A DNA stretch of 16,108 nucleotides from UBA4615 sp049422085. GTDB lineage: Bacteria > Pseudomonadota > Gammaproteobacteria > Burkholderiales > Burkholderiaceae_E. Shown piece by piece: positions 6,894-14,391 of the stretch. The stretch lies in the NCBI GenBank assembly GCA_049422085.1, contig JBMSOD010000049.1, positions 1 to 16,108 of the forward strand. Reading direction: 5' to 3'. The notes below the pieces were generated by a model. The model was not told where the DNA came from. It ran no database searches and was given only the letters and a program-made list of their open reading frames with translations. The translations under genes and the position numbers were made by a program. Position 1 is the first letter of the stretch; the number at the start of each line of letters is the position of its first letter.

Positions 6894-7988
6894 TCAATCC
6901 CCGTAGCCGCGCGGATTGCTGCTCTGCCAGCGCCAGGCGTCGTCGCACATGGCCTTGAGGTCACGCTCGGCACGCCAGCCCAGGAGTTGCTCTGCCAGTG
7001 ACGGGTCGGCCCAGCAGGCGGCAATGTCGCCCGCCCGGCGCGCCACGATCCGATAGGGAATGGTGCGCCCGCTCGCCTGTTCAAACGCCTTCAGAACCTC
7101 GAGCACAGACCGACCCTGGCCTGTGCCCAGGTTGACCGTCCAGCCGCCTGGCTGGGCCAAGACCCGACGCAGGGCGGCGACATGGCCACGGGCCAGATCG
7201 ACTACATGGATGTAATCGCGCACTCCGGTGCCGTCCGGCGTCGGCCAGTCCCCGCCGAACACCTGGAGCGCCTCCCGCCGACCCACTGCGACCTGAGCGA
7301 TGAAGGGCATCAGGTTGTTGGGTGTCCCCATGGGGTCCTCACCGATCCTTCCGCTGGGATGCGCTCCGACCGGATTGAAATACCGCAGGATGCCGATGGC
7401 CCAGGCCGGATCGGCTGCCGCGAGATCGCCAAGCAGATGTTCGATCATCCACTTGGTCCTTCCGTAGGGATTGGTGGGACCGGTCGGCGCATGTTCGTTG
7501 ATGGGGACCGAGGCAGGGTCGCCGTAGACCGTCGCCGACGAACTGAAGACCAGCCGATGCACGCCCGCGGCTTGCATGGCCTTGAACAGGCTGATTGCCC
7601 CCGACAGGTTGGCGTCGTAATAGCCCAGAGGCTGCATCACCGATTCGCCCACCGCCTTGAGTCCGGCGAAGTGAATCACGGCATCCACGGCTTGCTGATC
7701 GAACAGGGTTCGCAGCAACTCCTCATCGCGGACATCCCCCACCACCAGCGGCAGCGAATGTCCTGACAGTTCGCGAACCCGCTCAATCGCGACTGCGCTC
7801 GCGTTGACCAGGCTGTCAAGCACCACCACCTCGCAACCCTCGGCCAGCAACTCGAGCACGGTATGCGAGCCGATGTAGCCGGCTCCGCCCGTCACCAGGA
7901 TGCGTCTGCCCCGCAGCGAAGTCGAGGCAGATTCAGAAGCCCGGGGCAAGCCTGCGGAGGAAGGGTCGGCTGGGTCGGCTGGGCTCAT
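6894..7988 (-). CDS. galE: UDP-glucose 4-epimerase
   Basis: A 364-residue short-chain dehydrogenase/reductase enzyme that interconverts UDP-glucose and UDP-galactose using tightly bound NAD. Visible are the NAD-binding GGAGYIG (34-40), HFAGLKAVGES (106-116), SSSATVYGD (149-157) with catalytic Ser151, and YGRTK (175-179) with catalytic Tyr175 and Lys179, followed by RYFNPVGAHPSGRIGEDP and the GVRDYIHVVDLA segment, all GalE-specific. The ATG at 7988 leaves about 25 residues rich in Ser, Ala, Pro and Asp before the usual first strand; there is no ATG or GTG nearer to the fold, so the extension is either real or initiation uses a CTG or TTG codon. It diverges from manC, which fits a role in supplying sugars for surface polysaccharide. 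Confidence 0.95.
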   Translation of the reverse strand: MSPADPADPSSAGLPRASESASTSLRGRRILVTGGAGYIGSHTVLELLAEGCEVVVLDSLVNASAVAIERVRELSGHSLPLVVGDVRDEELLRTLFDQQAVDAVIHFAGLKAVGESVMQPLGYYDANLSGAISLFKAMQAAGVHRLVFSSSATVYGDPASVPINEHAPTGPTNPYGRTKWMIEHLLGDLAAADPAWAIGILRYFNPVGAHPSGRIGEDPMGTPNNLMPFIAQVAVGRREALQVFGGDWPTPDGTGVRDYIHVVDLARGHVAALRRVLAQPGGWTVNLGTGQGRSVLEVLKAFEQASGRTIPYRIVARRAGDIAACWADPSLAEQLLGWRAERDLKAMCDDAWRWQSSNPRGYGD

Positions 7989-8027
7989 GGTCCGGTCTGG
8001 GTGCAAAATGCCAGCATAACCCGGGGC

Positions 8028-8040
8028 CTTGCCGGGCAAG
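8028..8040. repeat. Short inverted repeat in the galE-manC divergent spacer
   Basis: CTTGC and GCAAG face each other around a 3-base centre at 8028-8040, about 40 bases upstream of the galE ATG. It could be a small operator or part of the 5' leader of the galE mRNA; nothing else supports a function. Confidence 0.3.
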
Positions 8041-8092
8041 CCGTGCCAGACATCGCAGCGCTGCCGGCGCGTTCACGCGGCGAAGGCCGGGG

Positions 8093-8122
8093 CCTACACC
8101 AACCGGGCTCAAGACCTACAAT
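8093..8122 (+). promoter_or_regulatory. Candidate sigma-70-type promoter for manC
   Basis: TACAAT at 8117-8122 differs from the ideal -10 hexamer at one base and lies 32 bases before the manC ATG. The best -35 with acceptable spacing is CCTACA at 8093-8098 (18-base spacer), a three-of-six match. The -10 is convincing and the -35 is weak, so activation by a regulator is possible. I found only poor candidates for galE in the same 166-base spacer. Confidence 0.45.
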
Positions 8123-8154
8123 CCTCGCCATCCACGTTCCGCAGGACCTCATCC

Positions 8155-9597
8155 ATGCTGATTCCCGTCATTTTGTCCGGAGGTTCCGGAAGCCGTCTGT
8201 GGCCCGTCTCCCGGGAGGCCTTCCCGAAGCCTTTCATGCGGCTGGGCGGTGAACTCAGCCTGCTGCAGCGCACGCTGCAGCGCTGCCTGCCGCTGGCCGA
8301 TGGCGGTGTACTGGGCATCGTGACCAATCAGGAATACCAGTTCAGGACCCAGGAAGAGTTCGAAAGCCTGCCAGGCACAAAGCAATTGACCTGCACGCAA
8401 CTTCTCGAGCCAGCGGGTCGCAACACGGCCCCGGCGATTGCACTGGCCGCGCTGTGGGCGATCGAGCAGCATCCTGATGCGGTCCTGCTGATCCTGCCGG
8501 CCGACCACCTGATCCCCGACGAAACGGCCTTTCAGCGCTGCGCCCGTGATGCTGCACGCGCCGCAGCCGGTGGCGCCCTGGTCACCTTCGGCATTCAGCC
8601 CACCGCTCCCGAAACCGGCTTCGGCTATATCGAGATGGCGCCCGTGACCGAGGGTGCCTCGGCGGATGCTGCCCGGCCTGTTCGACGTTTCATCGAAAAA
8701 CCTGATGCTGCCCGGGCCGCCCAGTTCCTCGCATCGGGCAACTTTGTCTGGAATAGCGGCATGTTCTGTTTCAAGGCCCAGGCGATTCTGACCGCACTCG
8801 AGACCCATGCGCCCGATGTCGCCACTCAGGCCCGCCTGAGCTGGCAGGTCAGCCGGGCTGCGGCCACGAACGCGACCCGCATCCTGCTCGATGCCGCGAG
8901 CTTCGGAGCCTGCCGTGATGTGTCGATCGACTATGCCGTGATGGAACACGCACCCGACGTGCAGGTGCTGCCCGCGCGCTTTGGCTGGAGCGACATCGGC
9001 TCCTGGAAGGCCGTGGCCGAGCAGTTCGATGCCGACCCCGAGGGCAATACCCACCAGGGCGATGCATTGTTCATCAATGCCCACAATACCCACGTTCAGA
9101 GCGATGACCGTCTGGTCGCAGCGGTGGGGGTGGACAACCTGCTGGTGGTGGATACCCCCGATGCCCTGCTGGTGGCCAGCAAGGACGCCAGTCAGCAGGT
9201 CAAGGAAATCGTCGCCCGGCTCAAATCGAGTGGTCACGAGGCGGCCAGGCTGCATCGCACGGTCGCGCGGCCCTGGGGCAGTTACACCGTGCTGCAGGAA
9301 GGGCCCCGCTTCAAGATCAAGCGCATCGAGGTACGGCCGGGACAGTCGCTGTCATTGCAGATGCACCATCATCGCAGCGAACACTGGATCGTCGTTTCGG
9401 GCACCGCGCGGGTCAGTTGCGACGAACGCACCTTCCTGGTCGCCGCCAATGAATCCACCTACATTCCGATCGGCTCCAGGCATCGTCTCGAAAACCCCGG
9501 GGTGATGCAGCTGGTGATGATCGAGGTGCAGTGCGGCGACTACCTGGGCGAAGACGACATCGTGCGCTTTGAGGACCGTTACGGCCGAACCAGCTGA
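8155..9597 (+). CDS. manC: Mannose-1-phosphate guanylyltransferase / mannose-6-phosphate isomerase (bifunctional, ManC/AlgA type)
   Basis: A 480-residue protein with two domains. The N-terminal nucleotidyltransferase (about 1-290) begins with LSGGSGSRLWPVSREAFPKPF (the GTP-binding signature, residues 7-27) and contains FIEKP and WNSGMFCF. The C-terminal cupin (about 370-480) has RPWGSY from Arg372, a metal-binding QMHHHRSEHW at 402-411, and a conserved end VRFEDRYGR, typical of type II phosphomannose isomerase. Together they convert fructose-6-phosphate to mannose-6-phosphate and mannose-1-phosphate to GDP-mannose; a separate phosphomannomutase is needed between. The ATG at 8155 follows AGGA with an 8-nt spacer; the open frame upstream of it has no homology. 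With galE it points to exopolysaccharide or lipopolysaccharide sugar supply. Confidence 0.95.
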   Translation: MLIPVILSGGSGSRLWPVSREAFPKPFMRLGGELSLLQRTLQRCLPLADGGVLGIVTNQEYQFRTQEEFESLPGTKQLTCTQLLEPAGRNTAPAIALAALWAIEQHPDAVLLILPADHLIPDETAFQRCARDAARAAAGGALVTFGIQPTAPETGFGYIEMAPVTEGASADAARPVRRFIEKPDAARAAQFLASGNFVWNSGMFCFKAQAILTALETHAPDVATQARLSWQVSRAAATNATRILLDAASFGACRDVSIDYAVMEHAPDVQVLPARFGWSDIGSWKAVAEQFDADPEGNTHQGDALFINAHNTHVQSDDRLVAAVGVDNLLVVDTPDALLVASKDASQQVKEIVARLKSSGHEAARLHRTVARPWGSYTVLQEGPRFKIKRIEVRPGQSLSLQMHHHRSEHWIVVSGTARVSCDERTFLVAANESTYIPIGSRHRLENPGVMQLVMIEVQCGDYLGEDDIVRFEDRYGRTS

Positions 9598-9602
9598 AAC
9601 CC

Positions 9603-9649
9603 GGCGGCGAAGGCGAGCATGGATTCCGTCCTGACGGGATTGAGCCGCC
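9603..9649 (+). other. Possible structured 3' region of the manC transcript
   Basis: GGCGGC at 9603-9608 can pair with GCCGCC at 9644-9649, and a second stem of seven pairs (9623-9629 with 9634-9640, one G-U) with a four-base loop lies inside. No T-run follows, so an intrinsic terminator is not evident and read-through from manC towards phoB is possible. Confidence 0.3.
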
Positions 9650-9666
9650 ACGGGACCGCTGCAGGT

Positions 9667-9695
9667 GTGTCACGGTCCGGTCATCTGACTGTCAC
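9667..9695 (+). promoter_or_regulatory. Pho box: three PhoB half-sites upstream of phoB
   Basis: GTGTCAC (9667-9673), CGGTCAT (9678-9684) and CTGTCAC (9689-9695) are spaced exactly 11 bases apart, seven bases plus four-base spacers, which is the known geometry of PhoB binding. Against the known half-site CTGTCAT/C each has at most one mismatch. The last half-site ends 35 bases before the phoB ATG, where PhoB would replace the -35 contact of RNA polymerase. A further CAGTCAT at 9709-9715 is out of phase by two bases. I infer autoactivation of phoB-phoR when phosphate is scarce; I could not fix the -10 element. Confidence 0.8.
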
Positions 9696-9730
9696 ATGAT
9701 CAAGGCTTCAGTCATGAAACGAATGTGACC

Positions 9731-10417
9731 ATGCAGCCCCGTGTTCTGATCGTCGAAGACGAACCCGCTATCCAGGACCTCCTGATGCTGAATCTCAGGC
9801 ATGCGGGCTTCAGACCCGAGACCGCCTCGGATGCAGCCTCGGCGCGCGCCCAGCTTGACCGCGGCCTTCCCGATCTGGTGCTCCTCGACTGGATGCTGCC
9901 CGATGTGAGCGGCATCGAGTTTGCCCGCCGGCTGCGCTCCGACCCCAGAACGCGCGAACTGCCCATCATCATGCTCACCGCGCGATCCACCGAGTCGGAC
10001 AAGCTCGGCGGTTTCGATGCCGGTGCAGACGACTACATCACCAAACCCTTTTCACCCCGCGAGCTCATTGCCCGGGTCAAAGCCCTGCTGCGTCGCAGTT
10101 CGCCGGAAGCTGCCGAAGCTCCGATCGAGGTGGCTGGCCTGCGCCTTGAGCCCGAGACCTTCCGGGTCATTGCGCAAGGCGAGGTCCTGCGCATGGGTCC
10201 CACCGAATTCCGTCTGCTGCATTTCCTGATGCGTAACCTCGACCGCGTGCTCTCCCGAGCCAGGCTGCTCGACGGCGTCTGGGGGGATCAGGTCTTTATT
10301 GAAGAGCGCACGGTCGACGTACATATCCGTCGTCTGCGGCTGGCGCTTCAGCCCAGTGGCCATGACCGTCTGATCGAGACGGTCCGTGGTGGGGGTTATC
10401 GCTTCCTGCCACAATGA
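9731..10417 (+). CDS. phoB: Phosphate regulon response regulator PhoB
   Basis: A 228-residue OmpR/PhoB-family response regulator. The receiver domain (1-120) has the acidic pair Glu9-Asp10, phosphoacceptor Asp53 in LLDWMLPD, Thr83 and Lys105 in DDYITKPFSPREL, at the same numbers as in E. coli PhoB. The winged-helix DNA-binding domain (about 130-228) has GPTEFRLLHFLMRN and the recognition-helix region EERTVDVHIRRLRLAL, ending in VRGGGYRF. Phosphorylated by PhoR, it should bind Pho boxes and activate phosphate-uptake genes. The ATG at 9731 was chosen over an in-frame GTG at 9725 because it gives the family length and N-terminus; no strong Shine-Dalgarno is seen. phoR follows after 47 nt on the same strand. 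Confidence 0.96.
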   Translation: MQPRVLIVEDEPAIQDLLMLNLRHAGFRPETASDAASARAQLDRGLPDLVLLDWMLPDVSGIEFARRLRSDPRTRELPIIMLTARSTESDKLGGFDAGADDYITKPFSPRELIARVKALLRRSSPEAAEAPIEVAGLRLEPETFRVIAQGEVLRMGPTEFRLLHFLMRNLDRVLSRARLLDGVWGDQVFIEERTVDVHIRRLRLALQPSGHDRLIETVRGGGYRFLPQ

Positions 10418-10464
10418 TTTCCTAAGGGCAGCGATTTCAGCGCCCATCCAGAGGACATCTGACC

Positions 10465-11745
10465 GTGGTCTACCTGCGCACGCTGGCCTTGCTGGCGGCC
10501 CTCGCCTTGCTGGCAATACTCATCGGGTTTTTCATGACGGCTCAGGCGGCGGCCTGGACGGTCGCAATCGGGCTCGCTCTGCTGCTTGCCTGGCACACCC
10601 TGCATCTGAAGTGGCTCACCGACTGGGCCGCACTGCCCCGGCAACGCGAATTGCCAGCCGGATTCGGCAGCTGGGGGGTCGCCTTTGATCGCATCAGCCG
10701 CGCAGCCCGGCAGGCTGCGGTTGAACGCAACGACATGAGTGCCGAGCTCGAGCGCATGCACGCCGCCGTCGATACCCTGCCCGATGGACTCATCGTGCTC
10801 GACCGCTTCGATCATGTTCAATGGAGCAACCGATCGGCCCAGGCCCTGCATGGCATCTTTGGTCGTCACCGTCCCATCGATCACTTCATTCGTCAGCCCG
10901 AGTTCCTGAACTGGCTGCAATCCGGCAAGACATCCGAGCCGCTCGGTCTGACCTTGCCCACGGCGCCGGGTCGGACCTTTCTGCTCAAGATCGAGCAGGC
11001 CGATGAAGCCACCCGCCTGCTGGTGACGCGAGATGCCACTGAACAGCACCGCCTGGATCAGATGCGGCGCGATTTCGTGGCTAATGTCTCCCACGAAATA
11101 CGAACCCCGCTGACCGTGGTCAGTGGTTTTATCGAGACCCTCATCGACCTCGATCTGCCCCTGGAGGAGCGCCGCACGATCCTGAACACCGTCCGAAGAC
11201 AATCGGCCACCATGCAGCAGCTGGTCGAGGACCTGCTGACCCTGGCCAGCCTGGAACATGGCGCGGCGCCTCAGGAGGAGCAACCGATCGCCGTGCCTGC
11301 ACTCCTTGAGCGCCTGTGCGCTGACATGCGCGTGGTCTCGGCGGGCCGTCATGCCATCGAGGTCGAGATCCCGGAGGGGTTCACGCTCACGGGTGCCCTC
11401 ACCGAAATCGAGAGCGCCATGCGTAACCTGCTCAGCAATGCTGTTCGCTACACGCCCGAGGGAGGCCGCATCATCGCAGGCGCCACGCTCACGCCCACCG
11501 ATGCACTGCTGTGGGTCCGCGACTCAGGAATCGGCATCTCTGCGGAGCATCTGCCCCGGCTGACCGAACGTTTCTATCGGGTGGATCGTGGCCGCTCGCG
11601 CGAGACCGGAGGGACCGGCCTGGGTCTGGCCATCGTGAAACATGTGGCACAGCGCCACCGAGCCCGGCTCGACATCCAGAGCACGCCCGGCGTGGGCAGC
11701 CGCTTTGGTCTTGTTTTAGCAAGAACCCGGGTCAGCGTGCTTTGA
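10465..11745 (+). CDS. phoR: Phosphate regulon sensor histidine kinase PhoR
   Basis: A 426-residue membrane histidine kinase. Two closely spaced hydrophobic segments (about 5-24 and 29-46) leave almost no periplasmic loop, as in PhoR proteins that sense through PstSCAB-PhoU and not by binding ligand outside. A charged linker leads to a PAS-like domain (about 95-195), a HisKA domain with His210 in VSHEIRTPL, and an ATPase domain with N-box Asn321 and Asn325 (NLLSNAVRYTPEGG), G1 DSGIG (353-357) and G2 GGTGLGL (382-388). It phosphorylates PhoB when phosphate is low and dephosphorylates it otherwise. The GTG start at 10465 has GAGGA 9 nt upstream. The stop codon touches the 3' end of the opposed tRNA-Leu gene, with no room for a terminator. 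Confidence 0.95.
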   Translation: MVYLRTLALLAALALLAILIGFFMTAQAAAWTVAIGLALLLAWHTLHLKWLTDWAALPRQRELPAGFGSWGVAFDRISRAARQAAVERNDMSAELERMHAAVDTLPDGLIVLDRFDHVQWSNRSAQALHGIFGRHRPIDHFIRQPEFLNWLQSGKTSEPLGLTLPTAPGRTFLLKIEQADEATRLLVTRDATEQHRLDQMRRDFVANVSHEIRTPLTVVSGFIETLIDLDLPLEERRTILNTVRRQSATMQQLVEDLLTLASLEHGAAPQEEQPIAVPALLERLCADMRVVSAGRHAIEVEIPEGFTLTGALTEIESAMRNLLSNAVRYTPEGGRIIAGATLTPTDALLWVRDSGIGISAEHLPRLTERFYRVDRGRSRETGGTGLGLAIVKHVAQRHRARLDIQSTPGVGSRFGLVLARTRVSVL

Positions 11746-11833
11746 TGGTGCCGGAGGCGGGACTCGAACCCGCACACCATTTCTGGTACCGGATTTTGAG
11801 TCCGGCGCGTCTACCTGTTCCACCACTCCGGCG
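11746..11833 (-). tRNA. tRNA-Leu (anticodon CAA), CCA encoded
   Basis: Read on the minus strand, the 88-base sequence folds as a class II tRNA. The acceptor stem GCCGGAG pairs with CTCCGGC, followed by discriminator A and an encoded CCA at 11748-11746. The anticodon stem CCGGA/TCCGG encloses the loop CTCAAAA, giving anticodon CAA (reads UUG leucine codons). The long variable arm has stem ACCA/TGGT with loop GAAA, and the T arm is GCGGG TTCGAGT CCCGC. Long variable arm and anticodon agree on leucine. The gene lies between convergent phoR and phoU, in the same direction as phoU, and its last base abuts the phoR stop codon. Confidence 0.97.
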
Positions 11834-11846
11834 AGCGGGACCGCGA

Positions 11847-11876
11847 TTATCGGTCATAGACCGGTCCGCCACCAAA
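11847..11876 (-). promoter_or_regulatory. Promoter of tRNA-Leu
   Basis: On the minus strand TTGGTG (11876-11871) and GATAAT (11852-11847) form -35 and -10 hexamers with an 18-base spacer, and the -10 ends 13 bases before the tRNA 5' end. Both hexamers are close to the sigma-70 consensus. Transcription would start with a leader of about seven bases. An inverted repeat CGGTC/GACCG (11852-11864) lies inside the spacer. Confidence 0.6.
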
Positions 11877-11880
11877 CCCG

Positions 11881-11897
11881 GGGCCCGGACGAGGCCC
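11881..11897 (-). terminator. Weak terminator-like hairpin downstream of phoU
   Basis: GGGCC and GGCCC (11881-11885 and 11893-11897) can form a stem with a seven-base loop, 26 bases beyond the phoU stop on the minus strand. Only three T follow, just before the tRNA -35 element, so termination would be partial at best. The operon may read into the tRNA gene. Confidence 0.3.
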
Positions 11898-11923
11898 AAC
11901 CCGCCTGATTTCAGACCAACCGA

Positions 11924-12619
11924 TCAGTTCGACGCTGCCTGAGCGGGTCGGAAGCGCTCACCATGCCTCGGGTCTTCGCCCGAGACCACATTGATGGTGT
12001 ATTCGGCCAGATTCTTGGCATGGTCACCGATGCGCTCGATCGACTGGACCACGAAGACCAGTGCCAGTGACTGATGCACGCTGGTCGGATCCTGACTCAT
12101 CCGCTCGGCCAGCCGCGCATGGATCTGGTCCCGCATCGCATCGACCTGCAAGTCGCGGGCGAGCAACTCGGTCGCTGCGACAGCATCCTGACGCATGAAC
12201 GCACCGATCACATCATGGAGCATGTCGATCGCAATCTTCGCCATCTCGCCGACCGCATCGTAGGGGATTGGCAGTCCGCGATCGGCGATCTCGCGCGCCT
12301 TCATGGCGATCTTCTTGGCCTCGTCGCCAATGCGCTCGAGATCATTGACGCTGTGCAGTACGGCGATGATCTCGCGCAGATCCACAGCGATCGGCTGCCG
12401 ACGGGCGATCACCTGATTGCAGCGCAGGTCCGATTCGACATGCAGCTGATTGATCACTCGCTCATCGGCCAGCACCTGGGAGACGATCTGAAGGTCCCCG
12501 GTACGCACCGCATCCATGGCGCGGATGACCTGCCTCTCCACCATGCCTCCCATGGTGGTGAAGGCGCTGCGCATGGCATCGATATCGGTATCGAACTGTC
12601 GATTGGTATGGTCGGGCAT
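11924..12619 (-). CDS. phoU: Phosphate-transport regulator PhoU
   Basis: A 231-residue, all-helical cytosolic protein made of two PhoU repeats. Each repeat carries the metal-binding signature: ERIGDEAKKIA near residues 95-105 and ERIGDHAKNLAEY near 195-207. PhoU links the PstSCAB transporter to PhoR and represses the Pho regulon when phosphate is ample; loss in other bacteria leads to phosphate overload and polyphosphate build-up. The ATG at 12619 is preceded by AGGGAG at 8 nt; the frame extends only to a TTG eight codons upstream. It is the last gene of the pst operon, 62 nt after pstB. Confidence 0.95.
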   Translation of the reverse strand: MPDHTNRQFDTDIDAMRSAFTTMGGMVERQVIRAMDAVRTGDLQIVSQVLADERVINQLHVESDLRCNQVIARRQPIAVDLREIIAVLHSVNDLERIGDEAKKIAMKAREIADRGLPIPYDAVGEMAKIAIDMLHDVIGAFMRQDAVAATELLARDLQVDAMRDQIHARLAERMSQDPTSVHQSLALVFVVQSIERIGDHAKNLAEYTINVVSGEDPRHGERFRPAQAASN

Positions 12620-12637
12620 GAGGTCAGCTCCCTGGTC

Positions 12638-12659
12638 CTGCAAGGCCCCGCTGCAAGGC
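12638..12659. repeat. Two perfect 9-bp direct repeats in the pstB-phoU gap
   Basis: CTGCAAGGC occurs at 12638-12646 and again at 12651-12659, separated by CCCG. The pair lies just upstream of the phoU Shine-Dalgarno on the minus strand, where it could affect access of the ribosome. It is short and may be a local duplication without function. Confidence 0.5.
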
Positions 12660-12681
12660 TGGGCGGTGAGTCAATGCGCAA

Positions 12682-13515
12682 TCAGCCGAAGCGGCCGGTG
12701 ATGTAGTCTTCGGTCGCCTTTTTGGCGGGCTTGATGAAGATCTGGTCGGTTGCACCGAACTCGATCAGTTCGCCCAGGTACATGTAAGCAGTGTAGTCGG
12801 AGATCCGCGCTGCCTGCTGCATGTTGTGGGTCACGATCGCGATGGTGTAGTCGGACTTGAGTTCGTTGACCAGTTCCTCCACCTTCGCCGTTGAGATCGG
12901 GTCCAGCGCACTGGTGGGCTCGTCAAGCAAGAGCACTTCAGGCTTGACCGCCACCGTTCGGGCAATGCACAGGCGCTGCTGCTGTCCGCCCGAGAGCGAC
13001 AGACCGCTCTGATTGAGTTTGTCCTTGACCTCATCCCACAGGGCTGCCTTGCGCAGCGACCACTCCACCCGCTCGGCCATGTCGCGCGCACCAAGGCGCT
13101 CATACAGACGCACGCCAAAGGCGATGTTGTCAAAGATGCTCATCGGAAACGGGGTGGGCTTCTGAAAAACCATGCCCACCTTGGCGCGCAACAGATTCAC
13201 ATCCTGCTGCTTGGCAAGAATATTCTGTCCGTTGAGCAGGATCTCACCCTCCGCCCTTTGACCCGGATAAAGATCGAACATCCTGTTGAAGGTGCGAAGA
13301 AGGGTGGACTTTCCGCAACCGGAAGGGCCGATGAAGGCCGTCACCTTGCCTCGGGCAATGTTCAGGTTCACCTTCTTGAGGCCCTGGAACTTGCCGTAAT
13401 AGAAATCGAGATTGCGCACCTGCAGGGCGCACTCGATGTCGGCGACTGAGGCGGGCGGGTGGGTGGCTGCGGCCTGAGACTGCAGCGCGGCACTGACGGA
13501 AATGGTCGAGGACAT
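12682..13515 (-). CDS. pstB: Phosphate ABC transporter ATP-binding protein
   Basis: A 277-residue ABC ATPase with Walker A GPSGCGKST (63-71), Q-loop Gln118 in VFQKPTPFP, signature LSGGQQQR (174-181), Walker B VLLLDEP (194-200), D-loop SALDP and switch His230. The FQKPTPFPMSI and MYLGELIEFG segments are specific to PstB. It powers phosphate import through PstC-PstA and also takes part in signalling to PhoU and PhoR. An Ala/Ser-rich leader of about 30 residues precedes the conserved LQVRNLDFYYG, longer than in E. coli; the ATG at 13515 is the only good start. It begins 18 nt after the pstA stop. Confidence 0.97.
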   Translation of the reverse strand: MSSTISVSAALQSQAAATHPPASVADIECALQVRNLDFYYGKFQGLKKVNLNIARGKVTAFIGPSGCGKSTLLRTFNRMFDLYPGQRAEGEILLNGQNILAKQQDVNLLRAKVGMVFQKPTPFPMSIFDNIAFGVRLYERLGARDMAERVEWSLRKAALWDEVKDKLNQSGLSLSGGQQQRLCIARTVAVKPEVLLLDEPTSALDPISTAKVEELVNELKSDYTIAIVTHNMQQAARISDYTAYMYLGELIEFGATDQIFIKPAKKATEDYITGRFG

Positions 13516-13533
13516 GGGAATCTTTCCCGGAAA

Positions 13534-14391
13534 TCAGCCCTGGCTTCGGGTTCGGAACAGCACCCGGGCCAGGATGTTGAGCAACAGGACGGTCAGGGTG
13601 ATCAGCAGCGCCCCCGCCCAGGCAAGTCGGATCCAGTTGTCGTAGGGGCTCATGGCGAACTGGAAAATCACCACCGGCAGATTCGCCATGGGCTGAGTCA
13701 TGTCGGTGTTGAAGAACTGGTTGTTCAGAGCGGTAAACAACAAAGGCGCCGTCTCGCCACTGATACGTGCCACCGCCAGCAGCAATCCGGTGATGACGCC
13801 GCTTCGGGCTGCTCTCAGCGTGACCATGATGGCCACCTTCCAGCGCGGTGCCCCCAGGGCAAAGGCCGCCTCCCGAAGGCTGCCAGGCACAAGGCGAAGC
13901 ATGTTCTCGGTCGTTCGGACAATGACGGGGACTGCGATCAGCGAGAGCGCCAGACTTCCCGCGAATCCTGAAAAGTGACCCACCGACGCCACGGCAATGG
14001 CATAGACGAACAGGCCCAGCACAATGGAGGGCGCCGACAGCATGATGTCGGTCACAAATCGTGTGAACGAAGCCGTCTTGCTGGTATCGCCATATTCGGC
14101 GAGGTAGACCCCGGCCAGCACGCCCACCGGCGTGGCGACCAGCACGGTCAGGCCCAGCATCATGAGGCTGCCCACGATCGCATTGCGCAGACCCCCTCCC
14201 TCGCTTCCGGGCGCTGGCGTGTCCTGGGTGAAGAGCCTGAAGTCCACTGAGGCCAGGCCGTTCTTGAAGAGAACCACCAGAATCCAGAGCAAAACTGCAA
14301 GGCCCAGCACCATGGCGACCATGGACAGCGTAAGCCCGATCTGGTTGAAAAGTTTTCGACGCCGATACAGGTCGAGATCGAGATTGGTCAT
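13534..14391 (-). CDS. pstA: Phosphate ABC transporter permease PstA
   Basis: A 285-residue inner-membrane permease with about six hydrophobic segments (near 19-42, 71-98, 115-135, 143-160, 198-216, 256-278). The cytoplasmic EAA loop REAAFALGAPRWKVAIMVTL at 173-192 docks to PstB, and ARISGETAPLLFTA (208-221) is the conserved PstA stretch near the phosphate path. It pairs with PstC to form the channel. The start codon overlaps the pstC stop by one base (TGATG on the minus strand), so translation is probably coupled. Confidence 0.96.
   Translation of the reverse strand: MTNLDLDLYRRRKLFNQIGLTLSMVAMVLGLAVLLWILVVLFKNGLASVDFRLFTQDTPAPGSEGGGLRNAIVGSLMMLGLTVLVATPVGVLAGVYLAEYGDTSKTASFTRFVTDIMLSAPSIVLGLFVYAIAVASVGHFSGFAGSLALSLIAVPVIVRTTENMLRLVPGSLREAAFALGAPRWKVAIMVTLRAARSGVITGLLLAVARISGETAPLLFTALNNQFFNTDMTQPMANLPVVIFQFAMSPYDNWIRLAWAGALLITLTVLLLNILARVLFRTRSQG

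Noticed and set aside
8149..9255. 368-codon minus-strand frame opposite manC
   Set aside because: manC is unmistakable on the other strand, and this translation has no recognisable motif. It is a product of GC-rich codon use.
11709..11723. Inverted repeat TCTTG/CAAGA near the end of phoR as a terminator
   Set aside because: It lies inside the phoR coding sequence, the stem is only five pairs, and no T-run follows on either strand.
11746..11833. tRNA-Leu as an attachment site for an integrated element
   Set aside because: tRNA genes are common integration targets, but there is no integrase, no duplicated tRNA 3' end in the window, and both flanks are core Pho genes.
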